DNA of 64,000 bases from Edwardsiella tarda ATCC 15947 = NBRC 105688 (GCF_003113495.2 NZ_CP084506.1:1-64000); one strand, 5' to 3'. Shown: positions 30,903 through 40,703, counted from the stretch's first letter. The notes: generated by a model from the letters alone, not told the origin. Translations and numbers: made by a program.

Positions 30903-32446
30903 TTATTTCACGATGAACAGCGGCTTGCCAGTCATCTCTGCCGGGACATCCATGCCCATCAGGGTCAGCATCGTCGGCGCGATATCAGACAGCTTGCCCC
31001 CTTCGACCGCTTCAGCCTGTTTACCGATATAGATCAACGGGACAGGTAGGTTCGTGTGGGCGGTGTACGGCTGGCCGCTTTGCGGGTCACGCATCAGTTC
31101 GGCGTTGCCGTGGTCGGCCGTGATTAACAGCTGGCCCTCGGCCTTCTGTACCGCTTCGACAACCTGACCGATGCAGGCATCCAGCGCTTCTACGGCCTTC
31201 ACCGCGGCATCGTAGACACCGGTATGGCCGACCATGTCGCCGTTCGGATAGTTACAGATAATGGTGTCGTACTGACCGCTACCGATAGCGGCAACCAGTT
31301 TCTCGGTCAGCTCGGCGGAGCTCATCTCCGGCTGTAGATCGTAGGTTGCCACTTTCGGGGAGTTGATCAGAATGCGAGATTCGCCTTCGAAGGGCGTCTC
31401 GACACCACCGTTATAGAAGAAGGTGACGTGCGCGTATTTTTCGGTTTCGGAGATACGCAGCTGGGTCTTGTTGTGCTTCATCAACCACTCGCCCAGCGTG
31501 TTGGTCAGTGAGGCAGGCGGGTAAGCGCACTCGCTCTGAATGTCGGCGGCGTACTCGGTCAGCATGACGAAGCTGCCCAGCTGTACGGTCTTGTGACGGG
31601 CAAAGCCATCGAAGTCGGCATTCACGAAGGCACGGGTGATTTCGCGCGCACGGTCGGCACGGAAGTTCATGAAAATCAGTGCATCACCGTCTTGCATCGC
31701 GGCATCGGCTTGGCCAGCGGCGCGGATTACGGTCGGCTTGACGAACTCATCATTTTCGCCACGAGCGTAGGCGGCCTGCAGGCCATCGATGGCGTTATCG
31801 GCCTGGAACTCACCCTTGGCTTCGCTCAGCAGGTCATAGGCCAGTTCGACGCGATCCCAACGGTTGTCGCGGTCCATGGCGTAGTAACGCCCGACCAGCG
31901 AGGCGATGCGACCCTTACCCAGGACGGCAAAGCGATCGGTGAATCGTTTCAGTGTTGATTCCGCACTACGCGGCGGGGTATCGCGACCGTCGAGGAAGGC
32001 GTGCAGATAGATCGCCTCGGCGCCACGCTGTGCGGCCAGCTCGACCATCGCCATGATGTGATCTTCGTGGCTGTGTACGCCGCCCGGAGACATCAGGCCC
32101 ATGATATGTACTGCTTTACCTGCGGCGACGGCATTATCAACGGCGCGCGTCAGCACCGCATTGTTGAAGAAATCACCTTCTTTGATCTCTTTGTCTAAGC
32201 GAGTCAGGTCTGGTACACGATACGACCAGCCCCGAGGTTGACGTGACCAACTTCGGAGTTACCCATCTGGCCATCCGGCAGACCGACATCGAGGCCGGAG
32301 GCTGAGATCAGCGTATGCGGATATTCGGCCCACAGACGGTTCATCACCGGACGCTTAGCATTCAGGATCGCGTTATCCTGCTGATCTTCACGGTAACCGT
32401 AGCCGTCAAGGATCACCAGAACCATCGGTTTTTTGGCGTTCGACAT
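30903..32446 (-). pseudogene. gpmM: cofactor-independent phosphoglycerate mutase, split by a one-base deletion
   Basis: 2,3-bisphosphoglycerate-independent phosphoglycerate mutase of glycolysis (3-PG to 2-PG, Mn2+-dependent). The true start is the ATG at 32446, with GAGG upstream. The first part has the metal and Ser64 sites ([30 protein letters not shown]) and stops at TGA (32204-32206) after GRIVYQT. The rest continues in another frame from [16 protein letters not shown] to the normal C-terminus ([20 protein letters not shown]). Restoring one C between 32210 and 32211 gives a 514-aa protein, the E. coli length. Either a real disruption or a sequencing error. Confidence 0.93.
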
Positions 32447-32818
32447 TACAACAACCTCATATGTTGATAAGTTCAAGAGTGAATAGCCGTGCACACACGG
32501 TGCAATTGCCCCTGCGGTGCCGATGAAGGTGAGGCGCCACAGGCGATGGTGAGACTCGCCCCAATATACACGGCTATTCCGTCGTGAATTAGCGTAATTT
32601 TACTACAATCCGTTGCCGCTTGGCTGTAGAAAAATCAAGAGAGCCCCTTTTGTGTCCTATCACGCCGCGAGGAGGGCAAGCGGTGAGGGGGAAATTTTCG
32701 CGCCAGGCCGCAGTTTCAGCGCCCGGCGCGTGCTAATCGGCTGTATTTGGAGCGAGGCGAAGGTATACTCTGTTCCCTTGATTTAGCCCTTTAACCGATT
32801 CGGGAGTAGTAACCCCCC
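32447..32818. other. gpmM/yibN divergent intergenic region
   Basis: A 372-bp spacer with no supported gene. It should hold the gpmM promoter (minus strand) and the yibN promoter. A TATACT -10-like box lies at 32764-32769, about 55 bp before yibN, without a convincing -35. No hairpin or riboswitch was recognised. Confidence 0.5.
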
Positions 32819-33256
32819 ATGCAAATGCAAGAGATTATGCAATTCGTCACGGCCCACCCTGTGCTGAGCGTGGCGTGGATTGTGCTGTTTGTTGCGGTTG
32901 TCGTCATGACGATAAAAAGCCGTTTCTCTAAGGTGAAAGATATCAGTCGCGGCCAGGCGACCCAACTGATCAACAAAGAGGACGCCGTCGTCGTCGATAC
33001 CCGGACGCGTGACGAGTACCGCAAGGGGCACATCGCCAACTCCGTAAACCTGACGCCGAGCGAACTGAAGAGTGGCAGCTTTGGTGAGTTGGAGAAGCAT
33101 AAGGCGCAGCCGGTGATCGTCGTGTGCGCCAATGGCATGACCTCTCGTCAATCCGGGGAGCATCTGGTTAACGCGGGTTTCGCCCAGGTATTTTCTCTGA
33201 AAGATGGTATTGCTGGCTGGCAGGGCGATAATTTGCCGTTAGCCCGCGGAAAATAA
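32819..33256 (+). CDS. yibN: membrane-anchored rhodanese YibN
   Basis: Single-pass membrane protein (145 aa) with a cytoplasmic rhodanese domain. The N-terminal helix [18 protein letters not shown] (about residues 18-35) anchors it. The rhodanese fold follows ([20 protein letters not shown]), with the active-site cysteine in [11 protein letters not shown]. It is the first gene of the yibN-grxC-secB-gpsA run, 24 bp before grxC. Precise substrate unknown. Confidence 0.93.
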   Translation: MQMQEIMQFVTAHPVLSVAWIVLFVAVVVMTIKSRFSKVKDISRGQATQLINKEDAVVVDTRTRDEYRKGHIANSVNLTPSELKSGSFGELEKHKAQPVIVVCANGMTSRQSGEHLVNAGFAQVFSLKDGIAGWQGDNLPLARGK

Positions 33257-33280
33257 GCTGATATTGACTGAGGAGTCATC

Positions 33281-33529
33281 ATGGCCAAGATTGAGATTTA
33301 TACCAAAGCGACCTGTCCGTTCTGCTTACGCGCCAAGGCGCTGTTGACGGCTAAAGGGGCTGGGTTTGATGAAATCGCCATCGACGCGCATCCCGAGAAG
33401 CGTGAAGAGATGATTGCGCGCAGTGGCCGCACCACCGTGCCGCAGATCTTTATCGACGGGCGCCACATCGGCGGCTGTGATGACCTGCACGCATTAGATG
33501 CCCGGGGTGAGCTTGACCCACTGCTGTAA
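33281..33529 (+). CDS. grxC: glutaredoxin 3
   Basis: Glutathione-dependent thiol-disulfide oxidoreductase of 82 aa (E. coli 83). The active site is TCPFC near residues 11-15, with Phe where E. coli has Tyr (CPYC), a known variant. The glutathione-binding TVPQIFI and GGCDDL motifs are present. It lies between yibN and secB in the same operon. Confidence 0.97.
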   Translation: MAKIEIYTKATCPFCLRAKALLTAKGAGFDEIAIDAHPEKREEMIARSGRTTVPQIFIDGRHIGGCDDLHALDARGELDPLL

Positions 33530-33584
33530 CTGGCGTCGATGTTTAATCGGGATTAACCCATTAGTTAAAGATTAGGAAGCAACC

Positions 33585-34046
33585 ATGTCTGAACAAAACA
33601 ACACCGAAATGTCTTTCCAGATCCAGCGTATCTATACCAAAGACATCTCCTTTGAAGCGCCGAACGCACCGGCGATCTTCCAGAAAGAGTGGCAGCCGGA
33701 GGTAAAACTGGATCTGGACACGGCGTCCAGCCAACTGGCCGAAGGCGTCTTCGAAGTCGTTCTGCGCGTCACGGTGACGGCTTCCATGGGCGAAGAGACG
33801 GCATTCCTGTGTGAAGTTCAGCAGGCGGGTATCTTTACCATCTCGGGTATCGAAGGAACTCAGATGGCGCACTGCCTGGGCGCTTACTGCCCGAACATCC
33901 TGTTCCCGTATGCGCGTGAGTGCATCACCAACCTGGTCGCACGTGGCACCTTCCCGCAATTGAACTTGGCGCCGGTGAACTTTGACGCTCTGTTCATGAA
34001 CTATCTGCAGCAGCAGGCCGGCGAAGAGCCGACTCAGGAAGCGTAA
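33585..34046 (+). CDS. secB: protein-export chaperone SecB
   Basis: Tetrameric cytosolic chaperone that keeps precursors unfolded and delivers them to SecA. It has 153 aa (E. coli 155). Conserved stretches include [19 protein letters not shown] near residue 11 and [18 protein letters not shown] near residue 97. An AGGAAG ribosome site precedes the ATG. Its stop codon overlaps the gpsA start (TAATG), so the two are translationally coupled. Confidence 0.98.
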   Translation: MSEQNNTEMSFQIQRIYTKDISFEAPNAPAIFQKEWQPEVKLDLDTASSQLAEGVFEVVLRVTVTASMGEETAFLCEVQQAGIFTISGIEGTQMAHCLGAYCPNILFPYARECITNLVARGTFPQLNLAPVNFDALFMNYLQQQAGEEPTQEA

Positions 34047-35062
34047 TGACGACGCCCGCCGCTTCCATGGTGGTCATCGGTGCCGGCTCCTATGGCACCG
34101 CGTTGGCCATTACCTTAGCCCGTAACGGGCATCCGGTGGTGTTGTGGGGTCACGATCCGGCGCACATCGCGGCGCTGGAGGCGGCACGCTGCAACCAGGC
34201 CTTCTTACCGGATGTGCGTTTCCCCGACAGCTTGGCGTTAGAGACCGATCTGGCACAGGCATTGGCCGCGAGCCGTGATGTATTGGTGGTGGTACCGAGC
34301 CATGTCTTTGGCGATGTGTTGCGTCAGCTTCGTCCTCATCTGCGTCCGGATGCACGTCTGGTTTGGGCGACGAAGGGGTTGGAGGCGGAGACCGGGCGTT
34401 TGTTGCAAGACGTGGCTCGCGAAGCGTTAGGGCCGGATATCCCGTTAGCGGTGATCTCCGGGCCTACCTTTGCCAAGGAGTTGGCCGCCGGGATGCCGAC
34501 GGCGATTGCCGTCGCCTCGCAAGATATGGCCTTCGCTGAGGATTTACAGCACCTGTTGCATTGCGGTAAGAGCTTTCGCGTCTACCTGAATCCCGATTTT
34601 ATCGGGGTGCAACTGGGGGGGGCGGTGAAGAACGTCATCGCCATCGGTGCCGGGATGTCGGATGGTATCGGCTTTGGTGCCAATGCGCGTACCGCGCTGA
34701 TTACGCGTGGTCTGGTCGAGATGAGTCGGCTGGGCGTTGCGCTCGGCGCCGATCCTGCCACCTTCATGGGGATGGCCGGGCTGGGTGACTTGGTATTGAC
34801 CTGTACCGACAATCAGTCGCGTAACCGCCGCTTCGGTATCATGCTGGGGCAGGGGATGGGCGTCGAGGAGGCGCAGGCGCAGATCGGCCAGGTGGTCGAG
34901 GGGTATCGCAATACCAAAGAGGTGATGTCGCTGGCACAGCGCCATGGCGTCGAGATGCCGATCACCGAGCAGATCTACCAAGTGTTGTACTGTCATAAGA
35001 ACGTCCGTGAGGCCGCCCTCTCGTTGTTAGGGCGCGCCAGTAAGGACGAAAACGCCCGCTGA
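34046..35062 (+). CDS. gpsA: NAD(P)H-dependent glycerol-3-phosphate dehydrogenase
   Basis: Reduces dihydroxyacetone phosphate to sn-glycerol 3-phosphate for phospholipid synthesis. The 338 aa compare with 339 in E. coli. The Rossmann signature [12 protein letters not shown] lies at residues 10-21, and the catalytic lysine is within [17 protein letters not shown] near residue 195. The start overlaps the secB stop. A GC-rich hairpin follows, and cysE begins 291 bp downstream. Confidence 0.98.
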   Translation: MTTPAASMVVIGAGSYGTALAITLARNGHPVVLWGHDPAHIAALEAARCNQAFLPDVRFPDSLALETDLAQALAASRDVLVVVPSHVFGDVLRQLRPHLRPDARLVWATKGLEAETGRLLQDVAREALGPDIPLAVISGPTFAKELAAGMPTAIAVASQDMAFAEDLQHLLHCGKSFRVYLNPDFIGVQLGGAVKNVIAIGAGMSDGIGFGANARTALITRGLVEMSRLGVALGADPATFMGMAGLGDLVLTCTDNQSRNRRFGIMLGQGMGVEEAQAQIGQVVEGYRNTKEVMSLAQRHGVEMPITEQIYQVLYCHKNVREAALSLLGRASKDENAR

Positions 35063-35072
35063 GCGCCGTTTA

Positions 35073-35097
35073 GGTATCCGCCGTATCGGCGGATACC
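35073..35097 (+). terminator. hairpin after gpsA
   Basis: GGTATCCGCCG pairs perfectly with CGGCGGATACC around a TAT loop (11 bp), 10 bases after the gpsA stop. No T run follows, so it may be an mRNA 3'-end stabiliser or a weak terminator. The remaining gap to cysE (35098-35353) shows no gene. Confidence 0.5.
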
Positions 35098-35353
35098 GCA
35101 TCCTTTCATCCTAGGGGTGTGAATCAGGTCGGGATTATCGCTATCCTCTTCTTGACCGCGCGCGCCCCTGTCTGATTAATTAATAACGTAATTCATTATC
35201 CGATCCTCTCCATTTCCCTCTCCTGTGAGTGTCTGGCGTCGGCGGTCGCTGCCATGTGGCCGCATGCGTTCCATTACCTGGAGGACGGGGGATAGCACGA
35301 GGATCGCTTTGTAAGGCCGGGGTGTCGCCGGCAACGAGGAGGGGAGCATAAAC

Positions 35354-36175
35354 ATGTCGACAGAAGAATTGGCGCTCATCTGGCATAACATCAAGATGGA
35401 GGCGCGCGGGCTGGCGGAGTGTGAGCCGATGTTAGCCAGCTTTTTCCATGCCACGTTACTGAAGCATGAGAATCTGTCTGGCGCGTTGAGCTACATCCTG
35501 GCGAATAAGCTGGCCGATCCGATCATGCCGGCGATCGCCATTCGAGAGGTGGCGGAGGAGGCTTATCGTGCCGATCCTTGCATGGTGGACTATGCCGCGC
35601 GCGATATCCTGGCGGTGCGGCAACGCGACCCGGCTGTCGATAAATACTCCACCCCCTTGTTATACCTGAAGGGGTTCCATGCGCTACAGGCGTATCGTAT
35701 CGGTCATTGGTTATGGCGCCAGGAGCGACGAGCCTTGGCCATTTATTTACAGAATCAAATCTCTGTGGCGTTCGGCGTGGATATTCACCCGGCGGCCCGT
35801 ATCGGCTGTGGCATCATGCTGGATCATGCCACTGGTATCGTCATCGGTGAGACGGCGGTGGTGGAGAACGATGTGTCGATCTTGCAGTCGGTTACCCTGG
35901 GGGGGACGGGCAAGGAGTGTGGCGATCGCCATCCTAAGATCCGTGAGGGGGTGATGATCGGTGCCGGCGCTAAGATCTTAGGTAATATCGAGGTAGGCCG
36001 TGGTGCCAAGATCGGTGCGGGTTCGGTCGTGTTGCATGCGGTGCCGGAGCACACGACGGTGGCTGGTGTGCCAGCGCGCATTGTCGGTCGACCGGAGAGT
36101 GACAAGCCCTCGATGGATATGGATCAGCGCTTCAATGGTAATAGCCACGGCTTCGAGGATGGCAGCGGTATTTAA
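35354..36175 (+). CDS. cysE: serine O-acetyltransferase
   Basis: First committed step of cysteine synthesis: acetylates serine with acetyl-CoA, feedback-inhibited by cysteine. It has 273 aa, equal to E. coli. A helical N-terminal domain precedes the left-handed beta helix of hexapeptide repeats (about residues 140-245), with the catalytic His in IMLDHATGIVIGETAVVENDV and the acetyl-CoA loop GGTGKECGDRHPKI. GGGGAGC precedes the ATG. It usually lies in an operon with gpsA; here a longer spacer intervenes. Confidence 0.98.
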   Translation: MSTEELALIWHNIKMEARGLAECEPMLASFFHATLLKHENLSGALSYILANKLADPIMPAIAIREVAEEAYRADPCMVDYAARDILAVRQRDPAVDKYSTPLLYLKGFHALQAYRIGHWLWRQERRALAIYLQNQISVAFGVDIHPAARIGCGIMLDHATGIVIGETAVVENDVSILQSVTLGGTGKECGDRHPKIREGVMIGAGAKILGNIEVGRGAKIGAGSVVLHAVPEHTTVAGVPARIVGRPESDKPSMDMDQRFNGNSHGFEDGSGI

Positions 36176-36206
36176 GCGTGTCTTAGGCGCGCCGGATCGG
36201 ATAGCG

Positions 36207-36228
36207 AGGGCGGTCAGTGACCGCCCTT
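36207..36228. terminator. convergent hairpin between cysE and trmL
   Basis: AGGGCGGTC pairs perfectly with GACCGCCCT around an AGT loop between two convergent genes. The flanking T content is low; a bidirectional terminator is likely but not certain. Confidence 0.6.
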
Positions 36229-36232
36229 GGCA

Positions 36233-36706
36233 TTACTCGCGCAGTAGGGCACCGGCATAGCCAAGTTGACGCCAAGCCTCGTAGACCACGACGGAGACGG
36301 CATTAGACAGGTTCATGCTGCGGCTGCTGGCCAGCATGGGAATACGGATCTTTTGCTGCGCCGGCAGGTTGTCCAAGATCGTGGCGGGCAATCCACGTGT
36401 TTCCGGACCGAACAAGAGATAATCGCCAGCCTGGTAGCTGACCGCGCTGTGAGCGGGAGTACCCTTGGTTGTCAGGGCAAACAGGCGTTGTGGACATTCG
36501 CTGGCGAGAAAGGTCGCATAGTCGTGATGGCGGCGGATGTCGGCGAACTCATGGTAATCCAGGCCGGCGCGGCGCAGTCGCTTGTCGTCCCAGGTGAAGC
36601 CCAGCGGCTCGATCAGGTGGAGATGGAAGCCCGTGTTGGCACATAGGCGGATGATATTACCGGTATTGGGTGGAATTTCAGGTTCGAAGAGTACGATGTT
36701 CAGCAT
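36233..36706 (-). CDS. trmL: tRNA (cytidine/uridine-34) 2'-O-methyltransferase TrmL
   Basis: SPOUT methyltransferase for the wobble ribose of tRNA-Leu isoacceptors. It has 157 aa, the E. coli length. Family signatures are [21 protein letters not shown] at the N-terminus, [10 protein letters not shown] near residue 97 and the knot strand [19 protein letters not shown]. It sits convergent to cysE and 42 bp after cpxA on the same strand, the same order as E. coli. Confidence 0.97.
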   Translation of the reverse strand: MLNIVLFEPEIPPNTGNIIRLCANTGFHLHLIEPLGFTWDDKRLRRAGLDYHEFADIRRHHDYATFLASECPQRLFALTTKGTPAHSAVSYQAGDYLLFGPETRGLPATILDNLPAQQKIRIPMLASSRSMNLSNAVSVVVYEAWRQLGYAGALLRE

Positions 36707-36748
36707 TGGCGCCCCCAGAGTTCAGGGGGCGCAGTATAACGCAGAGTG

Positions 36749-38137
36749 TTAGGCTTTGCCCACGCCGCTACGACTGGAGAGGGGTAGCCAGAGCGTCAGA
36801 CGTAGCCCACCTAATGGACTATCTTCGGCCCGAACCCAGCCGTGATGCTGCTCGACCACGGTAGAGACAATGGCCAGTCCCAGCCCGGTACCACCGGATT
36901 CGCGATCACGCGCCTCATCGGTACGGTAGAAGGGGCGGAAGATTTGCTCACGATCCTGTGGGGCAACGCCGGGGCCATCGTCATCCACATGGATAGTGAT
37001 CCCTTGTTTGTCACAGCTGAAATGGATCACGATGTGGCTATTGGAGTAGCGCAGCGCGTTACGCACGATATTCTCGAATGCGCTATCCAGTGCCGCATGG
37101 CTGCCAAACAATGGCCATGGGCCGGGAGGCGTTGGTACCTCCAGTTTTTTACCGCGTTGCTCTGCTTCGAAGCGGGCATTGTCTAGAACATCGGACCATA
37201 GTTCATCGGCACGCAATGGTTCGCGATCCAATTCGGTCTTGTGCTGGTTGCGCGATAGGGCTAACAGATCGTTGATCATGCTATCTAAACGCTGAGCCTC
37301 GGTCTCGATGCGCGCCAGCTCGCTGTATTCACCATGGCGTCGCCGCATCAGGGCGGTGGCCAATTGCAGGCGGGTCAGCGGCGTGCGCAGCTCGTGCGAG
37401 ATGTCGGAGATCAGGCGCTGTTGGGCCTTAACCATTCCTTCAAGTGCACTCACCATCTGGTTGAAGCTGACGCCGGTCGCCAAGAACTCCTGGGGCCCAG
37501 ACTCCAGTTCAGGATGCTGGCGCAGATTGCCGCTGGCAACTTCATCGGCCGCCATCTTCAGCTTGCGGGCTGGGCTCGCCAGACTCCAGGCTAACCACAG
37601 CAACAGCGGCGAACTGATCAGCATAGTGACCAGCAATAGCAGTAACGGACGGTCGAAGAGCAGATTGACGAAGTCAGATTGCGGGCTATTGGCCGGGCGT
37701 AGCAGATATAGCTGGTAGTTATCCTCGCCATCACGGATGGGGAAGGGGCCGAGGATCTCGACACGACCATATTTTTTCTTCTTCGGATGATCGGCGTTAT
37801 CGGATTGGCCGATGAAGTTACGCACGATCTGCATCTCGTTGCGTTGGGCTCCGATCACACGCCCCTCGCTGGTCACCAGCAGCAGGCGTTGGCCCGGCGG
37901 TGACCATTTATCGATAGCGCGGAATAGTCGACGCCACCACAGTAGGTCGTTGGGAGGATCGACGGCCAATTCGGCTTCGACATGCTGCTCCAGCATGATG
38001 CCCTGGCGCCGTTCACTGTCCAGCAGGCTGGTGATCTGGCGCGAGTCGAGCTTGGGGAGCATCAGCACCACCATCAACACCAGGGCCAGCGTCAGCCAGA
38101 AAATGGCAAAAATACGCGCCGTTAGGCTATTGATCAT
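36749..38137 (-). CDS. cpxA: envelope-stress sensor kinase CpxA
   Basis: Inner-membrane histidine kinase and phosphatase that senses envelope misfolding and acts on CpxR. The 462 aa compare with 457 in E. coli. It has a first membrane helix (FAIFWLTLALVLMVVLMLP), a periplasmic sensor domain, a second helix near residue 170 and a HAMP region. The H-box is ISHELRTPLTRLQ, the N-box ENIVRNALRYS, and the G-box GTGLGLAIV. The 5' end overlaps the cpxR stop by 4 bp, so the two are coupled. Confidence 0.98.
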   Translation of the reverse strand: MINSLTARIFAIFWLTLALVLMVVLMLPKLDSRQITSLLDSERRQGIMLEQHVEAELAVDPPNDLLWWRRLFRAIDKWSPPGQRLLLVTSEGRVIGAQRNEMQIVRNFIGQSDNADHPKKKKYGRVEILGPFPIRDGEDNYQLYLLRPANSPQSDFVNLLFDRPLLLLLVTMLISSPLLLWLAWSLASPARKLKMAADEVASGNLRQHPELESGPQEFLATGVSFNQMVSALEGMVKAQQRLISDISHELRTPLTRLQLATALMRRRHGEYSELARIETEAQRLDSMINDLLALSRNQHKTELDREPLRADELWSDVLDNARFEAEQRGKKLEVPTPPGPWPLFGSHAALDSAFENIVRNALRYSNSHIVIHFSCDKQGITIHVDDDGPGVAPQDREQIFRPFYRTDEARDRESGGTGLGLAIVSTVVEQHHGWVRAEDSPLGGLRLTLWLPLSSRSGVGKA

Positions 38138-38832
38138 GAAACGGATACCATCAGATAGCCGCGTCCGCGCAGCGTTTTAAACCATGGCTGACCGTCCTGG
38201 CGCTCCGGAAGTTTGCGGCGAAGGTTAGAGATATGCATGTCGATGGCGCGATCGAAGGGCGTTAGCCGCTTACCTAAAACTTCTTGGCTGAGATGTTCGC
38301 GCGAGACGACCTGCCCCAAATGCTGCGCTAACAGGTATAGCAGGGTGAACTCGGTACCGGTGAGCTCCAGTGGCTGGCCATCGAAACTGGCTTCTTGGCG
38401 CCCAGGATTCAGTTGTAAGCGGTCGACCTGAAGGATCGGTGCTCCATTATCGCCGTTTTGCTGCTGTTCGTTCCAGCTGGAGCGGCGCAGGATAGCGCGG
38501 ATACGTGCTACTAACTCCCTATCGTTGAACGGCTTAGGAAGATAGTCGTCGGCGCCTAATTCCAATCCGAGGACACGGTCAAGTTCACTGCCGCGGGCGG
38601 TGAGCATAATGACCGGGGTCTGATGATGTTGACGCAACTCTTTTAAGGTATCGATACCGTTTTTCTTCGGCATCATGACATCCAGCAGTAGTAAGTCGAT
38701 GCTGGCGTCCAGCATGGCTAAGGCCTGCTCACCATCGTGAGCGACGATAACTTCAAATCCTTCAAGATCAAGCAGTTCCTGAAGAAGCGACGTCAGTTCG
38801 CGATCGTCATCAACCAGTAAAATCTTATTCAT
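38134..38832 (-). CDS. cpxR: envelope-stress response regulator CpxR
   Basis: OmpR-family response regulator that activates envelope folding and quality-control genes. It has 232 aa, as in E. coli. The receiver domain has the phosphorylated Asp in LLLLDVMMPKKNG (residue 51), the LTARG switch and the KPF lysine. A winged-helix DNA-binding domain fills the C-terminal 100 residues (LTPFDRAIDMHISNLRRKL). It is divergent from cpxP with a shared CpxR box between them. Confidence 0.98.
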   Translation of the reverse strand: MNKILLVDDDRELTSLLQELLDLEGFEVIVAHDGEQALAMLDASIDLLLLDVMMPKKNGIDTLKELRQHHQTPVIMLTARGSELDRVLGLELGADDYLPKPFNDRELVARIRAILRRSSWNEQQQNGDNGAPILQVDRLQLNPGRQEASFDGQPLELTGTEFTLLYLLAQHLGQVVSREHLSQEVLGKRLTPFDRAIDMHISNLRRKLPERQDGQPWFKTLRGRGYLMVSVS

Positions 38833-38885
38833 TGGGTGTTACCTCCTGACGCAAAATACGATATCAAATGCCGCTAATCCATGAC

Positions 38886-38900
38886 TTTACTTAGTTTTAC
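38886..38900 (-). promoter_or_regulatory. CpxR box between cpxR and cpxP
   Basis: On the minus strand this reads GTAAA-ACTAA-GTAAA, an exact match to the GTAAA(N5)GTAAA tandem consensus. It lies between divergent cpxR and cpxP and should drive strong Cpx-dependent induction of cpxP and autoregulation of cpxRA. Confidence 0.85.
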
Positions 38901-38982
38901 ATCCCCTGACGCATGTTTTCAGCTGCGCGGGTAGACTGCACTACATCGAATCAATGAGCGAGCCGGTACATAGGAGTGAGAG

Positions 38983-39462
38983 ATGCAAAAGACTGCAACC
39001 CTGACCATGGCCGCTTTGCTTACGCTGACCAGCGTCGCTGTCTCTGCCAATGAGGGTGAGCAGATTAGCCGTTGGCATCAGGGCAGCGACATGATGCAAC
39101 AGAGTATGGACCATAACCATATGTTTGATGGTGTGAGTCTGACAGAGCATCAACGCCAGCAAATGCGGGATTTGATGCAGACGGCGCGCCACGGTTTTTC
39201 GAGCGTGAATCTGCATGATATCGAAGCCATGCATCGCCTGATGACCGCAGAAAAGTTTGATGCCAGCGCGGTGAGAGCGTTGGCAGAGAAGATGGCACAG
39301 GAGAGTGTTGATCGCCAGGTTGAAATGGCTCGTATCCGTAACCTGATGTTTAACCTCCTGACGCCGGAACAGAAGGCCCAGTTAAATGCACGTTATCAGC
39401 AGAGAATCGCCGGTTGGCAGCAGCAGATAGCGTACATGCAGAATACTTCTGCCCAGAAGTAG
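38983..39462 (+). CDS. cpxP: periplasmic adaptor CpxP
   Basis: Periplasmic repressor of CpxA signalling and chaperone-like adaptor that is degraded with misfolded proteins. It has 159 aa (E. coli 166). A signal peptide (TATLTMAALLTLTSVAVSA) is followed by the two LTxxQ repeats typical of the Spy/CpxP family, LTEHQRQQMRDLM (near residue 53) and LTPEQKAQLNARY (near residue 126). GGAGTGAG precedes the ATG. The CpxQ small RNA is embedded in its 3' UTR. Confidence 0.95.
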   Translation: MQKTATLTMAALLTLTSVAVSANEGEQISRWHQGSDMMQQSMDHNHMFDGVSLTEHQRQQMRDLMQTARHGFSSVNLHDIEAMHRLMTAEKFDASAVRALAEKMAQESVDRQVEMARIRNLMFNLLTPEQKAQLNARYQQRIAGWQQQIAYMQNTSAQK

Positions 39463-39485
39463 TGTACGACCGAGTAGCACCCTGT

Positions 39486-39543
39486 TTTTCCTTGCCATAG
39501 ACACCATCCCTGTCTTCCCCCACATGATGTGGGGGTTTTTTTT
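39486..39543 (+). ncRNA. cpxQ: CpxQ small RNA (cpxP 3' UTR)
   Basis: The cpxP 3' UTR nearly matches the 58-nt E. coli CpxQ as I recall it. It starts at the RNase E-type site TTTTCCTTGCC and contains the ATAGACACCATCCCTGTC seed region. It ends in a terminator stem CCCCCACA / TGTGGGGG (39517-39535) with a TGA loop and eight T. In E. coli CpxQ is Hfq-bound and represses envelope protein mRNAs such as cpxP-linked targets. The prophage begins immediately after, so CpxQ with its terminator appears intact. Confidence 0.88.
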
Positions 39544-39653
39544 ATCAGGTACTTAGAAAAAATCCCTTATAAAACAATCGATCCTGCAACTGCCATAAGC
39601 AGTTACAGGAAGGGTTTAGCATTACGGGTGTAGACAAGATGTAGACAACATTG
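39517..39653. other. probable left prophage attachment region (attL)
   Basis: Chromosomal sequence ends at the CpxQ terminator and the prophage integrase begins at 39654. Phage Wphi, a P2 relative, is reported to integrate at the cpxP terminator in E. coli, so the core probably overlaps the terminator. A short interrupted inverted repeat (CCTGCAACTG with CAGTTACAGG, about 39582-39609) lies in this segment. The right end is outside the window, so the duplicated core cannot be defined. Confidence 0.45.
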
Positions 39654-40634
39654 TCACGCCGTCAGCCCGCCGCCAAGTGGGTTTAACGTCACCGCGTGTT
39701 GCAGGTAATCGGGGGCGAGGTGAGCATAAACCATCGTTTGCTGAATGCTCGCATGACCCAGAATCTGCTGTAACGCGATAATATTCCCCCCGTTCATCAT
39801 GAACCAGCTCGCGAACGTGTGCCGGAGCACATGCGTAGCCTGCCCGCGTGGCAAGTCTGGTTTAACCTGCCTGAGTCGTTCGCAGAAGTTTTCATAATCA
39901 ACTTTGAACAATGGCCCTGTGTCACTGGTCTTGATCTCCTTCTCTAGCTCTGCAGAAATTGGAACCGTTCGCTTTTTCCCATTTTTGGTCCTAAGGAACG
40001 TCACACGCCCGTGATTAACCTGCTCACCTCGCAACGTGCTGCCTTCTCCCCAGCGCGCGCCGGTACTAAGACACAACAGCGCTACGCGGCGATCATCGCC
40101 GGTCAGAGTATCCAACAATCTGCCGATCTCTGATTTGGTGAGATAGGTCATAGCTGGCGGTGATTCTTTCAGTGGTTCCAGACCCTTGCAGGGGTTTTCC
40201 TTCCTGAACTCTTCCAACTTTATCAACGTGCTGAACATCCCGGATAAGCGGTAAATATCCCGATTGATCGTTGCTGCGCTGATACCGTCTTCCAGTCGTT
40301 GGCTTCGATGCTGTGCAATCATTCGCTTGTTCAGTCGGTTGACGGCTGGATCGCCCAGCGCTCTGATTGTTTTATTCAGGTGCCGCTTTTCAATCTCGCC
40401 ATTTTCCTGAGTCTGTCCATACAGCAGCCACCAGGTATTTAACAACTCGCTTAAGGTGCGGCGATCAACGCTCGCGCCCAGCCATTCTTTTTTGTCAGCG
40501 TTGGCTAATACATAACGCTCAAAAAGGATTGCCTCTTGCTTCTTCCCAAACCGCCTGCGGATGCGTTTTCCGTTACGCCCGCGCGGCCATACGTCCACTT
40601 CATATTGACCACCTTCGAGCTTCTTAATCGACAT
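39654..40634 (-). CDS. int: prophage tyrosine integrase
   Basis: Site-specific recombinase that integrates and excises the phage, 326 aa. An N-terminal arm-binding domain (MSIKKLEGGQYEVDVWPRGRNG) precedes a core-binding and catalytic domain. Catalytic residues are visible as Arg in LSTGARWGEGSTLRG, the HVLRHTFASWF box, HASIQQT and the nucleophile Tyr in MVYAHLAPDYL. It is of the P2/Wphi type and is transcribed toward the chromosome, ending close to the presumed attL. The repressor gene lies 69 bp upstream on the same strand. Confidence 0.96.
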   Translation of the reverse strand: MSIKKLEGGQYEVDVWPRGRNGKRIRRRFGKKQEAILFERYVLANADKKEWLGASVDRRTLSELLNTWWLLYGQTQENGEIEKRHLNKTIRALGDPAVNRLNKRMIAQHRSQRLEDGISAATINRDIYRLSGMFSTLIKLEEFRKENPCKGLEPLKESPPAMTYLTKSEIGRLLDTLTGDDRRVALLCLSTGARWGEGSTLRGEQVNHGRVTFLRTKNGKKRTVPISAELEKEIKTSDTGPLFKVDYENFCERLRQVKPDLPRGQATHVLRHTFASWFMMNGGNIIALQQILGHASIQQTMVYAHLAPDYLQHAVTLNPLGGGLTA

Positions 40635-40703
40635 AAGAAAGCCCTCCGGCGTTTATTTCACCATCCTGGTAACAGATAGTGAAAATGTAATGTTTATATA
40701 TGG

